From positions 124,001 to 188,000 of the forward strand of contig CAMVDV010000001.1 of assembly GCA_947166305.1 (NCBI GenBank): a stretch of 64,000 nt of DNA. The letters run 5' to 3'. The position numbers and the translations under genes were made by a program. Origin of the DNA: an uncultured Prevotellaceae bacterium. GTDB lineage: Bacteria > Bacteroidota > Bacteroidia > Bacteroidales > Bacteroidaceae. Shown here piece after piece: positions 16,041 to 24,643 of the stretch (positions are counted from its first letter, which is position 1; each line of letters starts with the position of its first letter). The notes below the pieces were generated by a model, which did no database searches, had not been told where the DNA came from, and saw nothing but the letters and a program-made list of their open reading frames with translations.

Positions 16041-18136
16041 TTGACGCCAAAACCCTCCGCCTCGTCACACGTTCCGGCCTGCAAGCCTTTGCCTCGGGCC
16101 ACGTCCTCGACGGCATCGCCGCCTTGCAGACGCTCCTTCCGTATTGTTCCCGAGAGGACATAGTGCGTGCCGATGCCGAGAGCCTCGAGAAGAACTATCA
16201 CTATATGCTCTCTTTCCTCCGCGACGGAGGGCACGACGAAAAGCGGGGCGAAGTGCTGGCTAAGCTGAGGAAGAAAGGTGTCTCACTGCTCGAAAAGGCG
16301 TGCCGTGCCATACGTCTCTCCATTGATGATGACAGATATGCGAAGGCTCTCCATCGTCTCGAGGAGAACTACGACGCGCCGATACGCACGGCTGTCATAG
16401 AGAAATGGAACAGCTTGCTTACTCCCGAGGAAACCTCTTCGACGCAAGACGACCTCTTCGACTTGCTTTGGACCTCGCCCCTATGGTCGCCACAGGACAC
16501 GGCGCTGTGGTTCGACTTCCTTTCCGGCCAGCAAGACATGGTGCAACAACACCTTTCGGGGGCTGTCTTCCTCTCGCTTTGGGAACACTATGATGCCGAG
16601 AAGATGCAGCTGCTCGCGCTTCTTGCCGACAGTTCTTGCCACAGAACCCGCCTCGCTGCTGCCTGCTATCTGCTTCTTCTCCGACTTCGTCATGCTGAGA
16701 TTGATGCGCTCATGCCGTCCCTGCCCGATAGTATGCTCTCTCGAAAAGGGCGACACATCATCAGCCAGGTGCAGTATGAGCTCTTGCTTATGCTCGTCTC
16801 GGAGAAAGATATGGAGCATGAGCTGAAGGAAGCTGAGGAACTTTCACGTTCCTTATTGTCGCCAGGCAAGACCCTGAATCTTGGTGGCATCAAGGATCTC
16901 ATCTCTCTGAAAGGCCGTTACCTCAGGAATCGCCTGAAGCGCGGACTGGACATCAACCTCGCCAAGGTGCCATTGCTGCACAGCAGCGAGTACATGCACC
17001 GCATCAGTCACTGGTTTCTTCCTTTCGACAAGAACCATCCTCTCTTCCAATCTGTCTTGATAGACGAGCAAGGGAATGAGAAACGTCACCTTTCGGCCTT
17101 GCTTGACCTCATCGTCGATTGCGACGTCGACAAGCTTGCCACGCTCTATCTTGCTGCCAGCGACAAGGATTTCTCCAAGGCTGTGCAGCAGTTAGACACG
17201 TCGGAACTTCCTGACGTCACGGGTGCCGTGGTGCCGGAATACTCCCTTCGCTACATTATCCAAGACCTCTATCGCTTCTTCCTTCATTCCTTGCTGGCGC
17301 CTTTCCCCGTCAATCCTTTCCGCATGAAGCTCACTTTGTTCGACTTTCCTGAGCTCTTCCGCCTTATCCCTGCCGACGATGTCGTAAAGGAGTGCGAGCT
17401 GCTTTATGAGTTAGGACGCGACAATCAGGTGATGTCTGCACTCGATGAGCTCATGAAGCGTAAGGGTGCAACAGCTTCTGCGTTGCTCCTCAAGGCAAAG
17501 GCTTTGAGGCGACAGAAAAAGCTCAGCGAGGCCATCGGACAGGCGCGAAGCGCTGAGATGCTTGAGCCGGACAATACGGAAGTTTTGCGCTTCCTGATTG
17601 AATGCCATGCACTTCAGAAGCGTTACGACGAGGAACTCGAGTATCTGCAAAGGCTTGTCGAGCTGATGCCGGACGAAGTGAGGCTCCGTAGGCTCATGCC
17701 TTTCACGATGGCACGGGCAGGCAAGAAGGAGGAAGCTCTGCGCCTGTTCTTCGAACTGGACTATGAGTCGGACGACACGGGCGACGAGTACCGTCAGCTC
17801 GTGGCAGGCATTGCCGACACGGCACTCGCGCTTGGCAAGACGGATGTTGCGGGACGTTATACTGAAAAGGAGCTGACTCTGGACGGTAAGGAAAGGTGGA
17901 AAGCCCTGCTTCGTCTTGGCCACGTCAGGCTCATAGAAGGTAACCTCCACGACAGCATCGCAAGCTATGAGCAGGCTTTAGGCTGTCTGCGCGAGCAAGG
18001 GAAAGAGGCAAAGATGCTTTTGGCCGCTTTCGATGAGAGCCGCGAACTGCTTCTCTCCCACGGCATCAGCACGGACGATTTCCTCCTCGTCCGCGACATC
18101 ATGCAGGCTGCAGCCGACAAGATGCCGCTTCTATGA
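16037..18136 (+). CDS. Large TPR-like protein of unknown function
   Basis: 699 aa, no signal peptide, so probably cytoplasmic. The first 450 residues are helical with no motif I recognise; from about residue 455 there are TPR-like repeats ([76 protein letters not shown]). Start at ATG 16037, overlapping the lipoprotein stop (ATGA), which indicates coupling. The 3-prime end overlaps the convergent engB by 6 bases. Similar proteins are found in Bacteroidetes as hypotheticals; role unknown. Confidence 0.75.
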   Translation: MIDAKTLRLVTRSGLQAFASGHVLDGIAALQTLLPYCSREDIVRADAESLEKNYHYMLSFLRDGGHDEKRGEVLAKLRKKGVSLLEKACRAIRLSIDDDRYAKALHRLEENYDAPIRTAVIEKWNSLLTPEETSSTQDDLFDLLWTSPLWSPQDTALWFDFLSGQQDMVQQHLSGAVFLSLWEHYDAEKMQLLALLADSSCHRTRLAAACYLLLLRLRHAEIDALMPSLPDSMLSRKGRHIISQVQYELLLMLVSEKDMEHELKEAEELSRSLLSPGKTLNLGGIKDLISLKGRYLRNRLKRGLDINLAKVPLLHSSEYMHRISHWFLPFDKNHPLFQSVLIDEQGNEKRHLSALLDLIVDCDVDKLATLYLAASDKDFSKAVQQLDTSELPDVTGAVVPEYSLRYIIQDLYRFFLHSLLAPFPVNPFRMKLTLFDFPELFRLIPADDVVKECELLYELGRDNQVMSALDELMKRKGATASALLLKAKALRRQKKLSEAIGQARSAEMLEPDNTEVLRFLIECHALQKRYDEELEYLQRLVELMPDEVRLRRLMPFTMARAGKKEEALRLFFELDYESDDTGDEYRQLVAGIADTALALGKTDVAGRYTEKELTLDGKERWKALLRLGHVRLIEGNLHDSIASYEQALGCLREQGKEAKMLLAAFDESRELLLSHGISTDDFLLVRDIMQAAADKMPLL

Positions 18137-18724
18137 GTTGATGATTTCCTCGATGTAGCTGAGCAGTTCTTCCTTGCCCTGCTTTGTCTCGCTACTCGTG
18201 ACGAAGTGTGGCGGCAATTCTTCCCATTCTTCAGACAGACGGCTGAGGTAGGTTCTGACGTTCGCGGCGAGCTTGCTTTTCGATAACTTGTCGGCTTTCG
18301 TGAAGACGATGCTGAAGGGGATGCCGTTCTCTCCGAGCCAAGTGATGAATTCCAGGTCGATGCGTTGCGGTTCGTGGCGTGCGTCGATGAGCAGGAAGAG
18401 GTTCATCATCTGCTCTCGACGCAGGATATACCCCGTTATCATACGCCTGAGTTCCTCCCTTTGCTGCTGTCCGCGCTTGGCATAACCATAGCCCGGAAGG
18501 TCCACGATGTGCCATTGTCCGTTGATAAGGAAGTGGTTGATGAGGATGGTCTTGCCCGGCGTGGCAGACGTCTTGGCGAGGCCCGAGCGGCCTGTAAGCA
18601 TATTGATGAGGCTGGACTTGCCCACGTTGCTGCGTCCGATGAAGGCAAATTCCGGCATCTGTCCCTCGGGACATTGCTCCACGCGGGCGCTGCTTACGAT
18701 GTATTCGGCTGAGGTGATGGTCAT
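18131..18724 (-). CDS. engB: Ribosome biogenesis GTP-binding protein YsxC/EngB
   Basis: Small essential GTPase (197 aa) that helps assemble the 50S subunit. G1 is [18 protein letters not shown]3 is DLPGYGYA, G4 is FTKADKL, and the switch-I region has KTSATPGKT; all fit the EngB/YihA group. The start codon overlaps the stop of the upstream DUF3078 gene by one base, so it is translated from the same message. The 3-prime end overlaps the convergent TPR gene by 6 bases. Confidence 0.95.
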   Translation of the reverse strand: MTITSAEYIVSSARVEQCPEGQMPEFAFIGRSNVGKSSLINMLTGRSGLAKTSATPGKTILINHFLINGQWHIVDLPGYGYAKRGQQQREELRRMITGYILRREQMMNLFLLIDARHEPQRIDLEFITWLGENGIPFSIVFTKADKLSKSKLAANVRTYLSRLSEEWEELPPHFVTSSETKQGKEELLSYIEEIINS

Positions 18725-20040
18725 CAGAAGTTGTATTTAAGGCCGAGGCTGAGCCATTCTTTGAACATGAAGTGCGACATTTCTGCCCCGTCGGGATATT
18801 TACGTGTGCTGCTGTTGTCGAAGCGCGGATAGAGATACATCTGGGCTGTGATGAGCTTCGTGACGGTGAAGTCGATGGTGTTCTCCCATTCCCAGATGTT
18901 GTATGTATAGTTGCTCATCCAGTAGACACGGCTCGACCAGGCTATCTGTTTGCATATTTGCCAGCGTGTGTTCATGGTGATGTTGGGACCGAACGTGATT
19001 TTGCTGTTCTCTCCCTTGGCAAGTCCGAAGTTGGTGACGATGGAGTCTTCGTGGACGTAAAGAATCTTCATGGCCAGCGGAGCCACATTGAGTTTGTAGG
19101 AGAATTGTTTCTTGCTGCCCCATGTTACTTCCCACTTCAAGCCCGGAGCGACTGTGACTTCCAGAGGGGACAGGAACTTGGAGGAAAGATTATCAGAGTT
19201 GCGCTGATAGTTTGGCGCAACCTGTGTCTGGAGGATGACGAGCAGAGAGTAGTACCAGTTCTTCCAAGCCTTGTAGCCAGCGTCGGTGGTGTAGCGAAGC
19301 AGGTTGCTCGAAGGGCGGAAGGTGCGGTTCTTGTCGCTCTCCGTGGTCTGGAATCCGAGCTGGAAGTCCAGCGTGTTGTTCCATGTGAACTTGCGCTGGT
19401 CGTTGTAGTTGGCGCGGAGCGTGAGTGCGAAGTTGCCGGTGAAGTTGGTCTCGCCGCCCTTGTACCAGTTGTCCGAGAAGTAGTTTTGCACGAATTGGAG
19501 CGAGGCGTCGCCGGAGAATTTCCAGAAGTTAGGCCTGCGCGTGATGACTTCAATCGGTCCTTCCATCTCGGGTGCGAGGGTGGCGGCAGCCACTTTGTCG
19601 GCCAGTTTGTCGGAGACGGTGAGCATTTCGTTCACGTCGCTCCGTATGAGTGCCTGTCCCTTGAGGTCTGCTTCGGTCTGCGTCACGAGGCGTGGAGCAT
19701 GGGCATAGAGCGATGCGAGGGCCTGACGTGAGGCATAGATGCGCTGCACCTGCGGGTCGGGACACGAGGTGTCGGTGGTGCCCATCACCTGTTGGAGCGT
19801 GGAGCTGTAGAGGGTGGGGCGGGAGAGGAGCAGGAGGAAGTAGGGATTGGGCTGTGAACTGCGTGGCTGCGCGTCCAGCGAGTCGCGCTCCAGGACAAGT
19901 GTGTCGATGGCTGCGAGATACTTTTTCAGCAGCCACGAAGAGTCGGCCTTTTCTGTCTGAGCCGCAGTCTTTCTGCCCGCTTGTGCAGAGGCTCCGAGTG
20001 ACAGAAAACAGATGCAGAGGAGTATTGAAAGGTGCTTCAT
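18724..20040 (-). CDS. DUF3078-domain outer membrane-associated protein
   Basis: 438 aa with a signal peptide ending GASAQ. The C-terminal two-thirds is the DUF3078 pattern of Bacteroidetes: [32 protein letters not shown], followed by alternating aromatic beta strands ([30 protein letters not shown]) and a final strand ending LGLKYNF, so it is probably a beta-barrel in the outer membrane. I start it at ATG 20040 because the signal peptide ([19 protein letters not shown]) begins there. Operon with engB. Confidence 0.85.
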   Translation of the reverse strand: MKHLSILLCICFLSLGASAQAGRKTAAQTEKADSSWLLKKYLAAIDTLVLERDSLDAQPRSSQPNPYFLLLLSRPTLYSSTLQQVMGTTDTSCPDPQVQRIYASRQALASLYAHAPRLVTQTEADLKGQALIRSDVNEMLTVSDKLADKVAAATLAPEMEGPIEVITRRPNFWKFSGDASLQFVQNYFSDNWYKGGETNFTGNFALTLRANYNDQRKFTWNNTLDFQLGFQTTESDKNRTFRPSSNLLRYTTDAGYKAWKNWYYSLLVILQTQVAPNYQRNSDNLSSKFLSPLEVTVAPGLKWEVTWGSKKQFSYKLNVAPLAMKILYVHEDSIVTNFGLAKGENSKITFGPNITMNTRWQICKQIAWSSRVYWMSNYTYNIWEWENTIDFTVTKLITAQMYLYPRFDNSSTRKYPDGAEMSHFMFKEWLSLGLKYNF

Positions 20041-20057
20041 TAGAACCAAATTTGGTG

Positions 20058-20065
20058 CAAAGGTA
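20058..20065 (-). promoter_or_regulatory. Bacteroidetes -7 box TACCTTTG for the DUF3078-engB operon
   Basis: CAAAGGTA on the plus strand, that is TACCTTTG on the minus, 18 bases from the start codon; a G-A rich array (AAAAGGTTAAAAGGTT) lies further upstream at 20078-20115. Confidence 0.6.
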
Positions 20066-20160
20066 CGAAAAAAAGTGGAAAGGTGAAAAAGTTAAAAGGT
20101 TAAAAGGTTAAAAGGCGCAGAAAAACGTAGCGGAGGCACACGTCGCCCTTGCTGACTCAG

Positions 20161-20336
20161 CGTGTTTAGTTGCCCAACTAAACGTGCTTAGTTCGCCAAC
20201 TAAACGTGCTTGGTTTTTAATCTCTCCATTAGTACGTTGAAATTTATCCGTTAGTAAATTGCAAATCATCCATTGGTAAATTGCAATTCATCCATTAGTA
20301 AATCGTCGTTTATCCATTGGTTGTTTGTCCACCACT
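20161..20336. repeat. 22-base-period array of eight units joining two motif families
   Basis: Units start every 22 bases from 20161 to 20315. The first two are CGTG(T/C)TTAGTT..CCAACTAAA; from 20227 they are CATTAGTAAATTGCAATTC-type. The third is transitional. Register is unbroken. This occupies the divergent DUF3078/yidC spacer. Confidence 0.9.
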
Positions 20337-20408
20337 CGTGGTTTTCTTGCCGACGCAGGCTTTGCTTTGGGGCAAAAGTGCGTGCAGAATCCGATGGAGG
20401 CTCGTTAA

Positions 20409-20463
20409 TTTCACAATTTCTAAATTTCACATTTTCTAAATTTCGTAATCTCACATTTTCTTC
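20409..20463. repeat. TTTCTAAATTTCACA simple repeats upstream of yidC
   Basis: Units TTTCACAATTTCTAAA and TTTCACATTTTCTAAA in tandem. The same tract type is found at 42588-42628 before the GT4 gene. Confidence 0.6.
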
Positions 20464-20464
20464 G

Positions 20465-20472
20465 TACCTTTG
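20465..20472 (+). promoter_or_regulatory. Bacteroidetes -7 box TACCTTTG for yidC
   Basis: TACCTTTG 44 bases before the ATG at 20516. Confidence 0.65.
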
Positions 20473-20515
20473 TGCGCTCGTTTATAAAATAATAGGAAAT
20501 AAGGAAACCAAACGT

Positions 20516-22378
20516 ATGGATAAGAACACAATCACAGGTTTTATACTCATTGCTCTCGTGGTCATCGGCTTCAGTTGGTACAGCCAGCCGTCGAAGGAGG
20601 AACTTGCCGCGATGGCACAACGCGACAGCATCGCAGCCGTAGAACAGCAGAAACAGGCTGAGGCTGCAAAGAAGCAGGCCGAGGCAGCCGCTGCTCCCGT
20701 GGCCGCTCCCGACAGCTCGTCGCTCTTCTTTGCAGCACGCACAGATGGAGAAGGACAGCGTATCGTGCTCCAGAACTCCAAAGTGAAGGTCGGGCTCAAC
20801 AGCAAAGGCGCCACGGTGGAAGATGCCGAAATCATCGGCTACAAGAGTCGTCTGCGCGACGGCGACGTCGTGATTCTCGGCAAGGGCGATGCTTCGATGA
20901 AGCTCACTTTGCCGCTGAAGCAGGAGAACATCCGCCTCGCCGACCTCTCATTCAGCGTCGCAGAGCAGACCGACAGCAGTGTCACCTTCGTCGCTGAGCA
21001 GGATGGTAAGCTGCTCCAAGTGGACTACAAGCTCCGCCCCGACGCATATATGCTCGACATGTACGTCACGAGCCGGGGACTGGAAGGCATGGCGATGCCC
21101 GGACAGTCGGCACTTCTGCTCGACTGGAAAGCGACTATCCTCCCGCAGGAAAAGGGTGCCGACTTCGAGAACCGCTACAGTTCGCTCACCTACAAGCGTC
21201 AGGACAAGGGCGTGAAGCATTTGAGCGAGACCTCCGACGAGAGCAAGACGCTCGAGGAACCCGTGGAGTGGATTGCCTTCAAGAACCAGTTCTTCAGCGC
21301 CGTCCTCATTGCCGACAAGCCGATGAGCAAGGCTTCGCTCGTCACGACACAGCCAGACAGCAACTACGAAGGCTGGCTCAAGGAGTACGAAGCCGCGGCT
21401 GAGATACCTTTCGACGCTACATCGAGCGCCGGCACTCACCTCCAAATGTACCTCGGACCCAATGACTTCCACATTCTTAAAGCGCACAGTGAGATGACGG
21501 CCTACGGCTCGGATGCCGACTTGGACGAACTCGTTTACCTCGGATGGTCATTCTTCCGCTTCATCAACCGTTGGTCCATCCTCTACATCTTTGATTGGCT
21601 CAAGGCACTTGGCCTGTCGATGGGCATCGTGCTCCTGCTGCTGACGCTCATCGTCAAGTTTGCCGTCTATCCCACACAGAAGAAGAGCTACATCAGCAGT
21701 GCCAAGATGCGAGTGCTCAAACCCAAGCTCGACGAGATAGGAAAGCAGTATCCCAACCCCGAACAGGCCATGCAGAAGCAGCAAGCCATGATGCAAGTCT
21801 ACAGTCAGTACGGTGTCAGCCCCATGGGAGGATGCCTTCCGATGCTCATCCAGATGCCCATCTGGTTGGCACTTTTCAACTTTATTCCCAACGCCATCGA
21901 CTTGCGCGGAGAGAGTTTCTTGTGGGCCGACGACCTCAGTGCCTATGATGATCTCATCCGTTGGAACGTCGACTTGCCCCTCATCGGCAATCATCTCAGC
22001 CTCTTCTGCCTGCTCTTCACGGTCACCAATCTCGCCAACACATGGGTCTCCATGCGCCAGCAGCAGAACCAGTTCACGGGCGAACAGGCACAGCAAATGA
22101 AGATGATGCAGTGGATGATGTACCTCATGCCCCTGATGTTCTTCTTCGTCTTCAACGGATATAGCAGCGGCTTGAGCTACTACTACTTCGTCTCCGGCCT
22201 CATTAACATCATCATGATGTGGTATCTTCGTTGGTCGACCGACGACAAGAAGCTTCTTGCCAGCCTCGAAGCCTATCATCAGCAGCACAAGAACGACCCG
22301 AAGAAGGTCTCCGGCTTGCAAGCTCGCCTCGAAGCTTTGCAGAAGATGCAGCAGGAACAGGCCAACAGAAAGAGATAA
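20516..22378 (+). CDS. yidC: Membrane protein insertase YidC
   Basis: Inserts and folds inner membrane proteins with or without Sec. 620 aa from ATG 20516: an N-terminal membrane anchor (NTITGFILIALVVIGFSWY), a Gln/Ala-rich linker, the periplasmic P1 domain (about residues 75-350), then the conserved core of five membrane helices with the substrate groove (WSILYIFDWLKALGLSMGIVLLLLTLIVKF, YGVSPMGGCLPMLIQMPIWLALFNFIPN, SSGLSYYYFVSGLINIIMMW) and a basic tail. Gram-negative long form. The S9 peptidase gene follows after 27 bases. Confidence 0.96.
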   Translation: MDKNTITGFILIALVVIGFSWYSQPSKEELAAMAQRDSIAAVEQQKQAEAAKKQAEAAAAPVAAPDSSSLFFAARTDGEGQRIVLQNSKVKVGLNSKGATVEDAEIIGYKSRLRDGDVVILGKGDASMKLTLPLKQENIRLADLSFSVAEQTDSSVTFVAEQDGKLLQVDYKLRPDAYMLDMYVTSRGLEGMAMPGQSALLLDWKATILPQEKGADFENRYSSLTYKRQDKGVKHLSETSDESKTLEEPVEWIAFKNQFFSAVLIADKPMSKASLVTTQPDSNYEGWLKEYEAAAEIPFDATSSAGTHLQMYLGPNDFHILKAHSEMTAYGSDADLDELVYLGWSFFRFINRWSILYIFDWLKALGLSMGIVLLLLTLIVKFAVYPTQKKSYISSAKMRVLKPKLDEIGKQYPNPEQAMQKQQAMMQVYSQYGVSPMGGCLPMLIQMPIWLALFNFIPNAIDLRGESFLWADDLSAYDDLIRWNVDLPLIGNHLSLFCLLFTVTNLANTWVSMRQQQNQFTGEQAQQMKMMQWMMYLMPLMFFFVFNGYSSGLSYYYFVSGLINIIMMWYLRWSTDDKKLLASLEAYHQQHKNDPKKVSGLQARLEALQKMQQEQANRKR

Positions 22379-22405
22379 ATTTAGGAATAAAAATCAGGAA
22401 TAAAC

Positions 22406-24631
22406 ATGAAACGCCACCGCTCATTTTTTCATTTTTTCATTCTTTCATTAGTTATCATGTCTTGCGGCACGCAGAAAGAAACAGACAAGGTCTGCATCGA
22501 AAAGCAGACAATTCAACTGGAAAGCGACCTCATGACGCCTGAAGCGCTCTGGGCAATGAGCCGTATCGGAGGCTATCAATCCTCGCCTGACGGCAAGCAC
22601 ATTGCTTTTCAGATGGGCTACTATAGCGTCAAGGAGAACAAAAGTCACCAGGTCCTCTGGATGATGAATGCCGACGGAAGCGAGCAGAAGCAACTGACCG
22701 CCGACGCTGAAAACGAGACTGACGTGCAATGGCTCGACGACAAGACCATCGCTTTCCTGCGTGAAGGTGAGGTTTGGAAAATGGACCTCGACGGCTCCAA
22801 CCGTAAGCAAATGACTCAGACCGAAGGCTCTGTCGAGGGATTCTCCTTTGCTCCCGACGGCAAGAAGGTCATACTTCTGAAGAGTATCGACTTCAACGAA
22901 ATCATTGAGAAACAGCCTGAAGACCTCCCGAAGGCAACAGGACGTGTCGTCAACGACTTGATGTATCGCCATTGGGACCATTACGTCGAGAGCATCCAGC
23001 ACCCGTTCCTTGCCGAAATCAATGGCCAATGTTCAATAGTCAATGAAGTTGACATCCTCGACGGCTACCCCTACGAGTGCCCGATGGAACCGTTCGGCGG
23101 CATCGAACAGCTGGCTTGGAGTCCCGACTCGAAGTTCATCGCCTTTACCTGCCGCTGCAAGACCGGCCTGGACTACAGCATTTCGACCGACTCCGATATC
23201 TTCCTCTATGACGCGGAGAGCAAGGACATGAGCAAGACAAAGAACCTTTGCAAGAACTGCTGCGAGTTCGACGTCGTGCCCGATGGAGGCTTTGTTGACA
23301 GTCCGGACCACATCTGCAATCCCACCAAGACACTCAAGGATCAGTTCATCAACACGAACTTGAAAGACAGCAACGTGGGCTACGACACGAACCCCAAGTT
23401 TTCGCCCGATGGACGCTATGTGGCTTGGCTCTCGATGGAGCGCGACGGCTACGAGAGCGACCGCCAGCGCCTCTGCATCTTCGACCTGAAGGAGAACACC
23501 AAGACCTACGTCACCGAGAGCCTCGACTCCAGCGTCGACGACTTCTGCTGGGCACCTGATTCCTATACATTATATTATATAAGTGTATGGTATGCCACGG
23601 AGAACCTCTACAAGACAAACATCAAGGGAGAGGTCAAAAGGCTCTCCGAAGACTGGGCAGACTTTGGTTCTTTGCAAATGCTCAACGACAAGCAGCTCCT
23701 CGCAGAACGTCACAGCTTCACGGCTCCCGCGGACCTCTACGTCGTGACGCCTGGCGACTCCATCGCCGACACGCGCATCGAGCAGATAACAGAAGTGAAC
23801 AAAGACATCTTGGACCAGTTGGCGAAGCCCAGCGTCGAACAGCGTTGGGTCAAGACAACCGACGGAAAAGAGATGCTGACGTGGGTCATCTTGCCTCCCC
23901 ACTTTGATGCTTCCAAGAAATATCCCACGCTCCTCTTCTGCGAAGGAGGTCCTCAGAGTGCCGTAAGTCAGTTCTGGAGTTACCGTTGGAACTTTATGAT
24001 CATGGCATCGCAGGGTTATGTGGTCATTGCACCTAACCGCAGAGGCGTGCCGGGCTTCGGGCAGGAATGGCTCGAAGAAATCAGTGGAGACTGGACCGGA
24101 CAGTGCATGAAGGACTATCTCTCCGCGATTGACGATGCCACGGAAAACTTGCCTTACGTTGACAAGGACCGTCTCGGTGCCGTCGGAGCCTCGTTCGGCG
24201 GCTTCTCGGTTTACTATCTTGCAGGTCACCACGAAGGTCGATTCAAGTGTTTCATCGCGCACGACGGGGCTTTCAACCTCGAAGCGATGTACACCGAAAC
24301 AGAAGAAAACTGGTTCAGCAACTGGGAATACGACGATGCTTACTGGAACAAAGATCAGTCGGCACGCGCTCGTCGCACCTATGAAAACAGTCCGCATCGG
24401 TTTGTCGACAAGTGGGACACGCCCATCCTCTGCATTCATGGCGAGAAGGACTACCGCATCAATGCCACTCAAGGCATGAGCGCTTTCAATGCAGCACGCA
24501 TGAGAGGCATCGAAGCACAGCTCTTAATCTTCCCCGACGAAAACCATTGGGTGCTCAAACCTCAAAATGGTATTTTGTGGCAAAGGACTTACTTCCGCTG
24601 GCTCGACCGCTGGCTGAAGGATGGTAAATAA
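22406..24631 (+). CDS. S9-family serine peptidase lipoprotein (prolyl oligopeptidase / acylaminoacyl-peptidase type)
   Basis: Exopeptidase-like enzyme acting on peptides in the envelope. A short lipoprotein signal (lipobox VIMSC) is followed by a beta-propeller (SPDGKHIAFQMGYY, WAPDSYTLYYISVW) and the C-terminal alpha/beta hydrolase with GASFGGFS (Ser596), HGEKDYRIN (Asp682) and DENHWVL (His714), a complete triad. 741 aa is normal. Two oddities: the signal core FFHFFIL comes from a TTTTTTCA simple repeat, and an INGQCSIVNE stretch (about residues 205-215) comes from a CAATGGT heptamer array. The next gene starts 12 bases on. Confidence 0.9.
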   Translation: MKRHRSFFHFFILSLVIMSCGTQKETDKVCIEKQTIQLESDLMTPEALWAMSRIGGYQSSPDGKHIAFQMGYYSVKENKSHQVLWMMNADGSEQKQLTADAENETDVQWLDDKTIAFLREGEVWKMDLDGSNRKQMTQTEGSVEGFSFAPDGKKVILLKSIDFNEIIEKQPEDLPKATGRVVNDLMYRHWDHYVESIQHPFLAEINGQCSIVNEVDILDGYPYECPMEPFGGIEQLAWSPDSKFIAFTCRCKTGLDYSISTDSDIFLYDAESKDMSKTKNLCKNCCEFDVVPDGGFVDSPDHICNPTKTLKDQFINTNLKDSNVGYDTNPKFSPDGRYVAWLSMERDGYESDRQRLCIFDLKENTKTYVTESLDSSVDDFCWAPDSYTLYYISVWYATENLYKTNIKGEVKRLSEDWADFGSLQMLNDKQLLAERHSFTAPADLYVVTPGDSIADTRIEQITEVNKDILDQLAKPSVEQRWVKTTDGKEMLTWVILPPHFDASKKYPTLLFCEGGPQSAVSQFWSYRWNFMIMASQGYVVIAPNRRGVPGFGQEWLEEISGDWTGQCMKDYLSAIDDATENLPYVDKDRLGAVGASFGGFSVYYLAGHHEGRFKCFIAHDGAFNLEAMYTETEENWFSNWEYDDAYWNKDQSARARRTYENSPHRFVDKWDTPILCIHGEKDYRINATQGMSAFNAARMRGIEAQLLIFPDENHWVLKPQNGILWQRTYFRWLDRWLKDGK
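23020..23047 (+). repeat. CAATGGT heptamer array inside the S9 peptidase gene
   Basis: Four 7-base units (CAATGGC, CAATGTT, CAATAGT, CAATGAA) encode NGQCSIVNE in the propeller domain. Same family as at 5651-5685 and 51108-51134. Confidence 0.85.
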
Positions 24632-24643
24632 AAATGAGAGTTT

